Positions 16,719-25,575 of a stretch of 63,416 nt of DNA are shown piece by piece; position 1 is the stretch's first letter; each line of letters opens with the position of its first letter. The DNA lies in NCBI RefSeq assembly GCF_009914725.1, contig NZ_JAAAWJ010000003.1, positions 1-63,416 of the forward strand, read 5' to 3'. A model generated the notes under the pieces. That model was not told where the DNA came from and did not search any database. It saw only the letters and a program-made list of their open reading frames with translations. Made by a program: the position numbers and the translations under genes. Origin of the DNA: Methanogenium sp. MK-MG. Lineage in GTDB: Archaea; Halobacteriota; Methanomicrobia; Methanomicrobiales; Methanomicrobiaceae.

Positions 16719-16737
16719 TCCGAAAATAATATTCGGA
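16719..16737. promoter_or_regulatory. Inverted repeat upstream of amtB-glnK
   Basis: TCCGAA (16719-16724), seven bases and TTCGGA (16732-16737) form a dyad about 30 bases before the amtB ATG. The intervening AT-rich bases (AATATTATTT on the coding strand) can serve as the TATA region. It is a candidate regulator site, possibly for NrpR, although it is not the canonical GGAA-N6-TTCC. Confidence 0.35.
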
Positions 16738-16774
16738 ATTTCTCATGTGTCTTCTGTGATGCGGGAACATTCTA

Positions 16775-16812
16775 ACGGGGGGAGAGGTACCATCTCTCCC
16801 CCCGTTTTTTTT
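16775..16812 (+). terminator. Strong hairpin with T-run beside the glnA stop
   Basis: ACGGGGGGAGAG (16775-16786) pairs perfectly with CTCTCCCCCCGT (16794-16805), followed by eight Ts on the plus strand. Both neighbouring genes run on the minus strand, where the stem is preceded by As rather than followed by Ts. It therefore has the terminator form only for rightward transcripts. In the leftward direction it may protect the glnA transcript end. Confidence 0.55.
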
Positions 16813-16813
16813 A

Positions 16814-18148
16814 TCAGAACCTTGTCAGGTACTGTTCAATCTCCCAGGGATGCACCGCAGTCCGGAATGAATCCCACTCCATCTGTGCAATACTGTTGAG
16901 TCCGTCGATAACATGACTCCCGAGCGTATTACAGATGAGCGTATCCTCTAAGAGGTGCCGGTTGGCCGTGATCAGGTCGCCCGGAAGTGTGTCAATATGT
17001 GATCTGCTGCGCTCTTCATCGGTCATCTCGAAGATGTTCTGGTTCACACCTGCGGGGGGAACGAGCTGCTTTTTTATACCGTCCAGACCTGCGGCCAGAA
17101 TGGCAGCAAAGGTCAGGTAGGGATTGCAGGTCGGGTCAGGGCTCCTCAGTTCCATACGTGTGCTCTTTCCGCGGGGGGAGGGGACACGCACCAGGGCCGT
17201 ACGGTTCTGTGCGCTCCAGCTCACATACACCGGCGCTTCATACCCGGGCACCAGCCGCTTGTAGGAGTTGACCGTCGGATTGGCAATCCGGGTGATACTC
17301 TTTGCATGCTCCAGCACACCGGCGATGAAATGCAGGGCGGTTTCAGAGAGCTGAAGCGGTGCCTCCGGATCATAAAACACATTCTCCCCGTCTCTGAAGA
17401 GCGAGGCATTGACATGCATGCCGCTTCCGCATATTCCGGATTTCGGCTTGGCCATAAAGGTTGCATTCAACCCGTTCTGGAGTGCGATGGACTTTGTCGC
17501 ATACTTGAAGGTGATGACATTATCGGCTGTTTTTAACGCATCGCCATACTTAAAGTCAATTTCATGCTGACTCTCCGCCACCTCGTGGTGGGATGCCTCA
17601 ATCTCAAAACCCATGTCTGTCAGTGCAAGGACAATCTCTGAACGCACATCTTCTGCAAGGTCTGTCGGTGCCAGGTCAAAGTAACTGCCCCTGTCCTGCG
17701 GGACAATTGTGGGCATGCCCTCTTCATCAAGTTTGAAGAGGAAGAACTCCAGTTCAGGACCGGTGTTAAAGGTATAGCCCATCTCCTTTGCTTCAGCGAG
17801 TGCCTTCTTGAGGATATATCTCGGGTCACCTTCAAACGGCGTGCCGTCAGGCATGTGGACATCACAGATGAACCGTGCAACCGGGCATTCCTCTCTCCTC
17901 CATGGAAGAAGGGCGTATGTTGAAATGTCCGGTTTCAGGACCATGTCAGACTCTTCAATCCGTGCGAACCCCTCAATGGAAGAACCATCAAAGGATATCC
18001 CCTCTGTGAGAGCTTTTTCCGCCTGCCATGCCGGGATGGCAACATTCTTTGGCAGTCCCTGTATGTCGGAGAACTGCAGGCGGACAAACTTCACATTGTC
18101 TGCCTCAATTCTCTCCAGTGTTTTTGTCACATCAGCTGACAGTGTCAT
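16814..18148 (-). CDS. glnA: Glutamine synthetase type I
   Basis: The 444-residue enzyme joins ammonium to glutamate with ATP. Motifs seen are ISFDGSSIEGFARI, GPELEFFLFK, NPTVNSYKRLVPGYEAP and RVPSPRGKSTRMELRSPDP. The length and lack of the insertion and adenylylation loop place it in the GSI-alpha type, not controlled by adenylylation. The ATG has no ribosome-binding site, and TATAAATA lies about 26 bases upstream, so a leaderless transcript is likely. Methanogen GlnA is typically controlled by NrpR and by GlnK-type proteins. Confidence 0.95.
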   Translation of the reverse strand: MTLSADVTKTLERIEADNVKFVRLQFSDIQGLPKNVAIPAWQAEKALTEGISFDGSSIEGFARIEESDMVLKPDISTYALLPWRREECPVARFICDVHMPDGTPFEGDPRYILKKALAEAKEMGYTFNTGPELEFFLFKLDEEGMPTIVPQDRGSYFDLAPTDLAEDVRSEIVLALTDMGFEIEASHHEVAESQHEIDFKYGDALKTADNVITFKYATKSIALQNGLNATFMAKPKSGICGSGMHVNASLFRDGENVFYDPEAPLQLSETALHFIAGVLEHAKSITRIANPTVNSYKRLVPGYEAPVYVSWSAQNRTALVRVPSPRGKSTRMELRSPDPTCNPYLTFAAILAAGLDGIKKQLVPPAGVNQNIFEMTDEERSRSHIDTLPGDLITANRHLLEDTLICNTLGSHVIDGLNSIAQMEWDSFRTAVHPWEIEQYLTRF

Positions 18149-18169
18149 GGGTAGTCATGACTCAAATAA

Positions 18170-18177
18170 AGTATTTA
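18170..18177 (-). promoter_or_regulatory. TATA box of glnA
   Basis: On the minus strand TATAAATA spans these bases, 22-29 bases ahead of the glnA ATG, the spacing expected for a transcript starting at or next to the start codon. Confidence 0.55.
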
Positions 18178-18211
18178 TAGATAGCACTCAACCTACCGGA
18201 TATCGTCCATA

Positions 18212-18233
18212 TACTATATAGGTCAATATAGTA
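18212..18233. promoter_or_regulatory. Perfect dyad upstream of glnA
   Basis: TACTATAT (18212-18219), six bases (AGGTCA) and ATATAGTA (18226-18233) form a perfect 8-6-8 inverted repeat about 40 bases upstream of the glnA TATA box. The six-base spacer equals that of NrpR operators, but the half-sites differ from GGAA/TTCC. It is a candidate operator or an upstream TATA region. Confidence 0.4.
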
Positions 18234-18247
18234 ACGATCAAAAAAGA

Positions 18248-19255
18248 TCAGGGGTTCTCATTTACCAGGTAATTGATCGCATTCTCAGAGATCACTCCTG
18301 CATACTCCCCCACCCTGCGGAAGTTCTCCACACAGTAGCCGATTGAGACAACGCCTGACACACCCAGATCAAACAACCAGCCGGAGACGTCATTGCATTT
18401 CTCTACAAAATCATGTACATCAGAGATCAGTGTATTGGCCTTCAGAATGTCTTTTTCAAAGAATGATTCAAGACTTCCCTCAAAGATATCCAGAGATTCC
18501 CGGCTTTTAACCTCGATGAGATCGATCATCTTCTTCTCCAGAGACGTATACATCAGACTCCTGATGCTCTCCGCGACCTTGACGACATGATCACCCACCA
18601 GTTCAATCACCCTTGATATCTGCAGATAAATCAGGGCGAGTTCAATGTCAACGCCCATCTCGCGGGACAATGAAACATTCCGTAACAGCAGATTGAACTG
18701 ACGGGAAACGAGCCAGTAGAGGCGGTTCACATCACGATCACGCAGGATCACATCCTCAACAAGCTCCTCATCACGGGTCTTCAGGGCAAAGACGGCATCC
18801 CGCTGCATACCGGCAACGATCACCCCCATCCTCCTGAGCGTACTGGCAAACGGCATCTCACCGGGGTTTAAGAGATCGCGGATCACAATTTTTTTATCCG
18901 TCTGATCAGAGACTTCCTGGCCCACCGTCCTCTGCGTAAATTTTCTCACGGATTTGTGCACCCAGGAAGGGATTCTCCCCGGTGAGACTATTTCAATAAT
19001 ATTATATCCCGCCACATAGGCACCGATAAGCGAGCGAAACAGAATGTCCGCACCATCAAAACGGTTCAGGTCAAATATTTTCACCCGTTCTGACGCCTTA
19101 CCCGATATGCCCGGCGTTACCGTAAGCGACCCGTCGGGCTGAATGATCAGACCCACGGGATCATTTTTATGAATGCCGGAAGTCTTTATCCACTCCTTGG
19201 GCAGTGAAACAATAAAAGACGAACCACCTGTTACCTGAACTTTCCGGATTTCCAT
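18248..19255 (-). CDS. AbrB-PhoU domain regulator
   Basis: The protein has about 335 residues from MEIRKVQVTGGSSFIVSLPK. The amino end is a SpoVT/AbrB-like swapped-hairpin DNA-binding domain (residues 1-45). It is followed by two PhoU-like helical bundles (about 115-330, e.g. DRDVNRLYWLVSRQFN and ISRVIELVGDHVVKVAESI). Such archaeal proteins are taken to be phosphate-uptake regulators. No pst genes are present here, so its target is unknown. The longer open frame to 19315 begins with unlikely coding sequence. Confidence 0.8.
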   Translation of the reverse strand: MEIRKVQVTGGSSFIVSLPKEWIKTSGIHKNDPVGLIIQPDGSLTVTPGISGKASERVKIFDLNRFDGADILFRSLIGAYVAGYNIIEIVSPGRIPSWVHKSVRKFTQRTVGQEVSDQTDKKIVIRDLLNPGEMPFASTLRRMGVIVAGMQRDAVFALKTRDEELVEDVILRDRDVNRLYWLVSRQFNLLLRNVSLSREMGVDIELALIYLQISRVIELVGDHVVKVAESIRSLMYTSLEKKMIDLIEVKSRESLDIFEGSLESFFEKDILKANTLISDVHDFVEKCNDVSGWLFDLGVSGVVSIGYCVENFRRVGEYAGVISENAINYLVNENP

Positions 19256-19384
19256 AACACAAATCACCCGACAAAAAACAATACCCGGGCCCGAGTATGA
19301 TAACTGATTGAGCACGGAGATATATAATAATATATATCCGCAGGAAACATAATCCGAAAACCCCGTCGGAAATATAAAAAAAAG

Positions 19385-20755
19385 TTACTGTCTCTTCAGG
19401 GCAACAGCGGATGATATCTTATTGAAGAATGTGCCCAGGAAATCCTTAAACTCTTCATCCCAGCAGTCCGCACCTGTTCTGATTTCACAGTCATTTTTCA
19501 TGGACTTCATCACATGCTTACCCATTCTCGCTGAGAAGAGGTCATCTGATCTGAGGAGTGCGGATACATTCACCCGTTTCCTCTGCATCTCAACGGCATA
19601 CCTGCCGTCCTCATTAATGAACGGGCCTGAAAATACATCCTGATGAAGATACTTGTCCCTGAACTTTCCTGCATTCGCCGCATTATCAACGGGAGGGCCC
19701 GTATGCGTGTAGAGGGGGGGGAGCCGGTCGACAAGCATCTCAAAGAGGAGATAACAGCGTTCATCACCCATCGCCGCATCGTAGCGGTTGATGACAAATC
19801 CGTTCCGTTCAAGGAGGGAGGCAATGCCTGCCGTCGTTCTCCTCAGCTGCGGGACAACGATATCGGGAATCTGGTGCGGGGTTGCAAAACTGATACCATA
19901 CAGTCCGGTCCCGCGCTCCGAGAGCATCCGTTCAAAGTCGCTCCGGGTGATGCCCCGTGCTGCAGGCAGTAAGAAATAGTCCCTCGCTGGGGATTTACAA
20001 TAACCCCGGCAGAGCTCAATAAACTCCCCCATCTTTGCCCGTGAGACCGAGGCGGCCACATTCCTGTTGGGATCGACCGGATCGATGACAACCAGCGGAT
20101 CGTCAAATTGTTTTCCCTGATGGCCCGCAATGTCAATCGTCTGCCCGGTCTGCCAGGACCGGCAGGCCTTAATGAGCGGGCCGAATCCACCGTATGTCAG
20201 GACGAGCAGTTCACACAGGTATCCTGCAAAGCCTTCCGTCATCAGGTCCGAGCCATACACGCCGCCCGCCTTTGAGAACTGTTTCATGAGCAGTACGTCG
20301 TCCTCAAGACCGCCGATATGGGACTGGATATACCGGGTGTGAAACGGCGTCCTGTCAACAGCGCTCTGAATGCATGCAGCATCGGTCACGGCATAACAGG
20401 GCACCAGGTCCACGTCAAACCCGGATACCGTCGCATTAACATACGGGTGTTCAGCATACTTTTCAACAAACTGACCGCCAAACCGCGATGCAATCGACCT
20501 GCCGAGGATAATGCCCTCTTCTTCGAGTGCTTCCCGGGACATGTCGGGCGGGTAGAGCATAAAGACATCAATATCTCGGTCGCCGCTGATCCAGGTATTC
20601 CGTGCGACAGAACCGACGACCATGCCCTTTGCAGTCCCGCTCTCATTCACCGCTTTGAGAAGCATCTCTGCCACGGCACATATATCGTCTATTTCATCTC
20701 TTTGCGGGCGAACAGACGACAGCACCGCTTCCTCTGTTTCCGTTCTCGTATTCAT
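19385..20755 (-). CDS. cca: CCA-adding tRNA nucleotidyltransferase (archaeal class I)
   Basis: The 456-residue protein builds or repairs the 3' CCA of tRNAs. The polymerase-beta-type head is seen in GMVVGSVARNTWISGDRDID with the acidic pair DRDID and a third acidic residue in GFDVDLVPCY. The archaeal class I central and tail domains follow. Neither tRNA gene in this window encodes its own CCA, so the enzyme is needed. Its ATG overlaps the stop of the upstream thpR gene as ATGA. Confidence 0.95.
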   Translation of the reverse strand: MNTRTETEEAVLSSVRPQRDEIDDICAVAEMLLKAVNESGTAKGMVVGSVARNTWISGDRDIDVFMLYPPDMSREALEEEGIILGRSIASRFGGQFVEKYAEHPYVNATVSGFDVDLVPCYAVTDAACIQSAVDRTPFHTRYIQSHIGGLEDDVLLMKQFSKAGGVYGSDLMTEGFAGYLCELLVLTYGGFGPLIKACRSWQTGQTIDIAGHQGKQFDDPLVVIDPVDPNRNVAASVSRAKMGEFIELCRGYCKSPARDYFLLPAARGITRSDFERMLSERGTGLYGISFATPHQIPDIVVPQLRRTTAGIASLLERNGFVINRYDAAMGDERCYLLFEMLVDRLPPLYTHTGPPVDNAANAGKFRDKYLHQDVFSGPFINEDGRYAVEMQRKRVNVSALLRSDDLFSARMGKHVMKSMKNDCEIRTGADCWDEEFKDFLGTFFNKISSAVALKRQ

Positions 20756-21291
20756 GCCGTAATCTCCATGACATCCTCATACACCGGCCCGAGCGGGGTG
20801 AGGCTGCTCTTTTTCAGGGTGATGGTATCAACCGACATCTGTCCGAATGCATGCCCGGCCACCTTCTCTAATGCGGCGCGCAATGAAGGGTCATACCGTT
20901 TGATACGCCCGAGTGTTACGTGCGGGGTAAATATCCGGGTCTCGGATGTGATGCCCAGCGGTGCAAGAAGTCTGTCCAGTTCAGCAACCGTTGCCTCACC
21001 CCATCCGTTATCGGATACATCGGCCCAGACGATCCTCGGCCGTTTTTTCGGATGAAGCTGAACACCCGACACGGTGATCTCAGTCGGTTTAAATGAGAAT
21101 TCAGACATTATTTCCTGTACAGAACGCAGCAGGTCATCAGAAATATCTCCCAGAAACTTCAGGGTGATATGCGCGAGAGCAGGATTCACCCAGTTCAGTT
21201 TCGCATCACTGTGCCGGAGCATATCCTGCACGGCATCGCACTGGTTCCTGATATCATCAGTGAGTTCAACAGCAAAAAAGGCCCGGACCAT
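20752..21291 (-). CDS. thpR: RNA 2',3'-cyclic phosphodiesterase (LigT/ThpR)
   Basis: The protein has about 179 residues with both catalytic HxTx motifs: HITLKFLGDI near residue 43 and HVTLGRIKRY near 130. It hydrolyses 2',3'-cyclic phosphate RNA ends. It is coupled to cca by a four-base overlap, fitting a tRNA-repair or maturation pair. Start chosen at MVRAFFAVELTD; two codons upstream another ATG is possible. There is no obvious ribosome-binding site. Confidence 0.9.
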   Translation of the reverse strand: MVRAFFAVELTDDIRNQCDAVQDMLRHSDAKLNWVNPALAHITLKFLGDISDDLLRSVQEIMSEFSFKPTEITVSGVQLHPKKRPRIVWADVSDNGWGEATVAELDRLLAPLGITSETRIFTPHVTLGRIKRYDPSLRAALEKVAGHAFGQMSVDTITLKKSSLTPLGPVYEDVMEITA

Positions 21292-21419
21292 ATACATATC
21301 TATTGAACTTTTTATCACATAGGGTTACCCATGCCCACTCATCACCGGGACAGGAAAGAAGAATTATTTTTAGTTCGGACACAACACTGATATACAAAAT
21401 CCATGGGGGATTTCTTTCT

Positions 21420-21689
21420 GTGACAGACGCAACCAAGATCAATGTTTATACCCTTGAAAACTGCCCGAACTGTGAACTGTTAAAGGAATACCTGAATGCG
21501 GCAGGTATGCCGTATACCATCCTCAATATGATGGATGCAGAGGCGCTGACGGAACTCAGAATTAATAATGTATTTGTACGTGAAGCGCCGGTCCTTCAGG
21601 TCGGAACAACATTTCTGACATCAAAGGATCTCTTTGGTGCCGAAGGAGTGCGTGAGACAGTCGTTGATTCATTGCTCCGGGGAGATTGA
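21420..21689 (+). CDS. Glutaredoxin/NrdH-like protein
   Basis: The protein has 89 residues from a GTG start, with GGGGGAT eight bases before. The thioredoxin-fold start is INVYTLENCPNCELLKEYL with an active CPNC pair. It lies one base ahead of the ribonucleotide reductase gene, so it most likely supplies thiol electrons to that enzyme. The open frame extends upstream to 21303 but that part is not protein-like. Confidence 0.85.
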   Translation: MTDATKINVYTLENCPNCELLKEYLNAAGMPYTILNMMDAEALTELRINNVFVREAPVLQVGTTFLTSKDLFGAEGVRETVVDSLLRGD

Positions 21690-21690
21690 T

Positions 21691-23892
21691 ATGCCGGCAA
21701 ATCCCCGTCATGCAGAGAATCAGCAGACTCTCGATGGCTTTTTTGTACCAACACTTCCCAAAGTCAGAACATCGAGGGGCCATATCTTAGAATGGGACAG
21801 GGAAAAAATTGTCACCCAGATACTTAAAGAGACGCAACTCGTTGAGACTTTTTATGGAGGCAAGGGCGCGGATGAAGAACTTGCACGCGACATTGCGCTT
21901 GAAGTCGAGACCAGAATAAAAAAGCTCAGACTAAAATCCCTGTCCGGCCCCTTAATCCGTGAAATTCTTAATATCACTCTCCTGGAACGGGATCTGATCA
22001 AATACCGGAATGTCTGTACACGCGTCGGTACGCCGGTATTTGATGCACATTTAATCGATGTGGGCAGGGGATTTGAGTCGCATGATAATGCCAATCTCCA
22101 GGAAAATGCCGAGACATCGCACAAGAAGAAAGCGGATAAAATCAGTAAAGAACAGTATCTGCTTCAGCTGCCCCCGGAACTGGCTGATTACCATCTGGCC
22201 GGAGACCTCCACATCCATGATCTCGAATATTTCGGAACCCGGCCCTTCTGCCAGGACTGGGACCTGCGGTATTTCTTTTATTATGGCCTGATGCCGGACG
22301 GGAGCGGGACAAAGGCATCTGTCGCGGGCCCTGCCAAGCGTGCCGAGGTTGCCGTTCTCCACGCAGTGAAGGCACTCGGCAGCGCCCAGACTAACTTTGC
22401 AGGCGGACAGGGATATTACAACTTCCTGACATTCCTCGCCCCGTATTTTGAAGGGCTGTCGTATCCTGATATCATGCAGCTCATGCAGATGTTTGTATAC
22501 GAGATGACGCAGATGATGGTGGCCCGCGGTGGTCAGGTCGTCTTCTCATCGGTCCAGCTCTCGCCGGGAGTGCCTTCGCTCTGGAAGGAGAAACCCTGCG
22601 TCTATAAAGGCAAGGTATGGAACGGCGTCCAGGCTCCCGAACGAAAGTATAGTGAGTTTGAACGGGAAGTGCGGCTGCTCTTTAAGGCCCTCATGGAAGT
22701 GATGCTGGAAGGGGATTACTGGGGTAAACCATTCAATTTCCCCAAGCCCGAGATCAGTATTGAACCTGACTTCCTGACTGAGGATGAGGAATTTAACCGG
22801 GCCAATCCCGATCTGCCCACATACCACGAACTTTACCTGATGACATTCGAACTCGCATCAAAGTACGGCACGCCGTATTATGACAACCAGATTCCGGCAT
22901 ACCGTGGTTCAGGAGAGGGCATCTCCTGTTACCAGTGCTGTGCGTATCAGTTCTCGTCTCTTGCAGACGAAGACGATCAATTTGATGACAAGATGCTGTT
23001 TACCGACGGAAAGCACTTTTCAATGGGTTCATGGCAGGTACTCTCCATCAACTGCCCCCGTGCGGCATATAAGGCGGAGGGAGATGATGAACGGCTCTTT
23101 GCAGAACTCAAAAAGTTAATGGACGTCTCTGTTGAAATATTCCGGATCAAACGGCGCTGGATGAATCAGATCCGGTCAACCGGACGGATGCCGTTTGCCA
23201 TGCAGCGGCCAAAGGACCCGAATGATCCCGATATGGAAGAGCGTGGCCCCATCGCGGTTGATTTTGAAGGTCTGGTCTACACCATCGGCATTGTCGGCGT
23301 TAACGAGATGGTCCAGCACCATACCGGATACCAGCTGCACGAGAGCCGCGAAGCATTCAACTTCGCCATCCGGGCACTGACAGAGATGGATCTCTACTCC
23401 AAGGAGATCTCCCGTAAGACAGGGATGACCATCGCTCTGGCCCGGACGCCCGCGGAGACGACCGGACAGAGATTTGCTATTGCAGATCTAATTGACCAGC
23501 GGTTCCGGTCCCCTGCCGAACAGGTGATCAAGGGCGATCTGGAGGCCGCCATTCCCGAACTGGGACAGAAATTTGATCTGCCGGTCTACTATACCAACGG
23601 CACCCATGTGACGCCGGGTGCGGATGTACCGCTCACGAAACGGATGGAGATTGAACACGTATTCTTCCCCATTGTCGACGGGGGCAATATCTTCCATATC
23701 TGGCTGGGAGAGGCGCGGCCGGACCCGCGTGGTCTCATGGATATGGCGATGAACCTCTGCAGAAATACTCAGGTTGGCTACTTTGCCTTTACCCGTGACC
23801 TCACGGTATCCCTCAAACAGTTCAGGGAATTCCGGTCTGAAAAGAATCCGGAATCATGTCTCTCTGTTGCTGACAGACGGGTAGAAGTTTAA
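21691..23892 (+). CDS. nrdD: Anaerobic (class III) ribonucleoside-triphosphate reductase, apparently lacking glycyl-radical tail
   Basis: The 733-residue protein begins MPANPRHAENQQTLDGFF after a good GGGGAGAT site. It has an ATP-cone (WDREKIVTQILKE, residues about 30-115). The NrdD barrel follows with HIHDLEYFGTRPFC, the Cys-rich GISCYQCCAYQFSS and SMGSWQVLSINCPRAAY. The usual C-terminus after YFAFTRDLTV should hold two CxxC zinc pairs and a glycyl-radical R-V/I-x-G-Y motif. Here the protein instead ends in about 25 unrelated residues (SLKQFREFRSEKNPE) without either. Other frames downstream do not supply them. No nrdG activase is nearby. It may be inactive, use a separate radical partner, or be truncated. 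Confidence 0.85.
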   Translation: MPANPRHAENQQTLDGFFVPTLPKVRTSRGHILEWDREKIVTQILKETQLVETFYGGKGADEELARDIALEVETRIKKLRLKSLSGPLIREILNITLLERDLIKYRNVCTRVGTPVFDAHLIDVGRGFESHDNANLQENAETSHKKKADKISKEQYLLQLPPELADYHLAGDLHIHDLEYFGTRPFCQDWDLRYFFYYGLMPDGSGTKASVAGPAKRAEVAVLHAVKALGSAQTNFAGGQGYYNFLTFLAPYFEGLSYPDIMQLMQMFVYEMTQMMVARGGQVVFSSVQLSPGVPSLWKEKPCVYKGKVWNGVQAPERKYSEFEREVRLLFKALMEVMLEGDYWGKPFNFPKPEISIEPDFLTEDEEFNRANPDLPTYHELYLMTFELASKYGTPYYDNQIPAYRGSGEGISCYQCCAYQFSSLADEDDQFDDKMLFTDGKHFSMGSWQVLSINCPRAAYKAEGDDERLFAELKKLMDVSVEIFRIKRRWMNQIRSTGRMPFAMQRPKDPNDPDMEERGPIAVDFEGLVYTIGIVGVNEMVQHHTGYQLHESREAFNFAIRALTEMDLYSKEISRKTGMTIALARTPAETTGQRFAIADLIDQRFRSPAEQVIKGDLEAAIPELGQKFDLPVYYTNGTHVTPGADVPLTKRMEIEHVFFPIVDGGNIFHIWLGEARPDPRGLMDMAMNLCRNTQVGYFAFTRDLTVSLKQFREFRSEKNPESCLSVADRRVEV

Positions 23893-23919
23893 CTATTTTT
23901 ACCCCCCATATGAAATTAT

Positions 23920-24960
23920 ATGAGAGGGCCATCTGAACCGGTCCTCCTCCTTGACATCGGGAGGGGGACACAGGACATCTTATTCTATACACCCGGCCAG
24001 CCTATTGAAAATTCTGTCAAAATGGTACTGCCGTCACCCAATGTGATCACAGGTCAGGCGATTGAGCAGGCGGCAGCAGAGGGACGACCTGTCCATCTCG
24101 AAGGGCCGGTGATGGGAGGGGGGAAGAATACCCGGACCATTAAACAGTGGCTGCCCAAAGGTCTGCAACTCTCTGCAACACCCTCGGCAGCGTTATCCAT
24201 TCGCGACAATCTTGATTATGTGAAGAGCATTGGCGTTACTGTCACAGAGACGCCCCCGGAGGATGCCGTCATCATCCATACCGGGGATTATATGAAGGCC
24301 GAACTGCAGGAGACATGTTCGCGGTTTGGTATAGAATATCCAAAAAATCTGGCGGTGGCGGTGCAGGACCACGGCTACAGCCCGGATATGAGCAACCGGA
24401 AGTTCAGATTTCTCCATATGAGAGAGACGCTTGAGAGAGGAGACTGGAATATCAGTTCGCTCATTCAGGACCCTCCTGCCCCGTCCATGACCCGGATGCA
24501 GGCCATTCTGGACACAGCGCCTGATGCCCTCGTCATGGATACCGGCGCTGCCGCCGTGCTTGGTGCACTCCAGGACCCGGTTGTGCAGAACGCACGGGAT
24601 CGTGGCGTCACCATCATCAATGCAGGAAACGGCCATACGCTGGCCGTTACCATCGAGGGGGATGAGATATGCGGTGTGTTTGAGCATCATTCGCGTGTCC
24701 TGATCAATAACGGAACCTGTCAGCACTACCTGACGAAACTCCGGAACGGCACGCTGACAAATGAGGAGGTCTTTGACGACCACGGCCACGGGGCCGCCGT
24801 TCACCGTGCCTGCAGTCCGTCCCTTGTCGCCGTCACCGGCCCGAACCGCAGAAAGATTCTTCCGGATGCGTATCAGGCGGCACCCTATGGTGACATGATG
24901 CTGACAGGCTGTTTCGGGCTCCTCTCAACATGGCTGAAGACCAGAACCAACAACCCCTGA
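23920..24960 (+). CDS. DUF1786 protein
   Basis: The 346-residue protein starts MRGPSEPVLLLDIGRGTQD, an ASKHA-like phosphate-1 loop. It continues with VTIINAGNGHTLAVTIEGD and NNGTCQHYLTKL. This matches DUF1786 (COG4012), an archaeal family sometimes mislabelled as pyruvate formate-lyase activating protein. Function is unknown; the actin/hexokinase-like motif suggests nucleotide binding. It follows nrdD by 27 bases and may be co-transcribed. Confidence 0.75.
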   Translation: MRGPSEPVLLLDIGRGTQDILFYTPGQPIENSVKMVLPSPNVITGQAIEQAAAEGRPVHLEGPVMGGGKNTRTIKQWLPKGLQLSATPSAALSIRDNLDYVKSIGVTVTETPPEDAVIIHTGDYMKAELQETCSRFGIEYPKNLAVAVQDHGYSPDMSNRKFRFLHMRETLERGDWNISSLIQDPPAPSMTRMQAILDTAPDALVMDTGAAAVLGALQDPVVQNARDRGVTIINAGNGHTLAVTIEGDEICGVFEHHSRVLINNGTCQHYLTKLRNGTLTNEEVFDDHGHGAAVHRACSPSLVAVTGPNRRKILPDAYQAAPYGDMMLTGCFGLLSTWLKTRTNNP

Positions 24961-25124
24961 CTTTATTTATTTTGTATATCACCCATACAGGGTGGCCATG
25001 GCTGCGGTTAAGATATGTGCAGTATTACTTCATCCAGACATACAGTGTGTGTCATGAACCGGCGCATACCGCCTGACGCAAAGTGCATGCGTTCAGCGGA
25101 TATAACTGTTAAAAAAAGATGGAA

Positions 25125-25574
25125 TTATTCAGCGTCGTCCTGGACCAGCTGAACATTCGCAATATCGTGCTGACGTTCTGCAAGGCACTTTGCCTTGAAG
25201 ATATTCTTACCGGCCTTGCCGATTGCAATGCCACGGTCTTCTTCAACAACATCGATAAACGCGACGAGTTCATCCTCTTCATTCTCTTCAAAGAGAATGG
25301 ATGTGACTCGTGCCGGAAGGAAACAATTCCTGAGGAACTGCTCTGCATCATCGGAAAATTCAACGACTTCAATGCGCCGTCCTAATTCCTCGGATGCTTT
25401 CTTGATGCTTGAACCCTGTTTGCCGATTGCACGACCCATCTCGCCGGGGTTGATGACGAAGATCAGACGTTCATTTCTCTCGTCAATGATACAGTCTCTG
25501 CTGCCTGCACCCGTGAGCTGTTCAAACTCAGCCATCAGCTGAAGGCTCTGTTCATTTAGTACGATTTCTCCCAT
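25125..25574 (-). CDS. nusA: Transcription factor NusA, archaeal KH form
   Basis: The 149-residue protein has two KH domains and no S1 domain. The GxxG loops are GRAIGKQGSSIKKAS and GIAIGKAGKNIFKAK. It binds RNA and accompanies RNA polymerase. It is last in the rpo operon, one base after the L30e stop. The usual archaeal successor genes rps12, rps7 and the elongation factors do not follow; a convergent DUF1786 gene lies there. Confidence 0.93.
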   Translation of the reverse strand: MGEIVLNEQSLQLMAEFEQLTGAGSRDCIIDERNERLIFVINPGEMGRAIGKQGSSIKKASEELGRRIEVVEFSDDAEQFLRNCFLPARVTSILFEENEEDELVAFIDVVEEDRGIAIGKAGKNIFKAKCLAERQHDIANVQLVQDDAE

Positions 25575-25575
25575 A

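Noticed and set aside
25008-25124. Short hairpin-like stretches after DUF1786
   Set aside because: No stem longer than five pairs with a T-run was found; the small gap is left as plain intergenic sequence.
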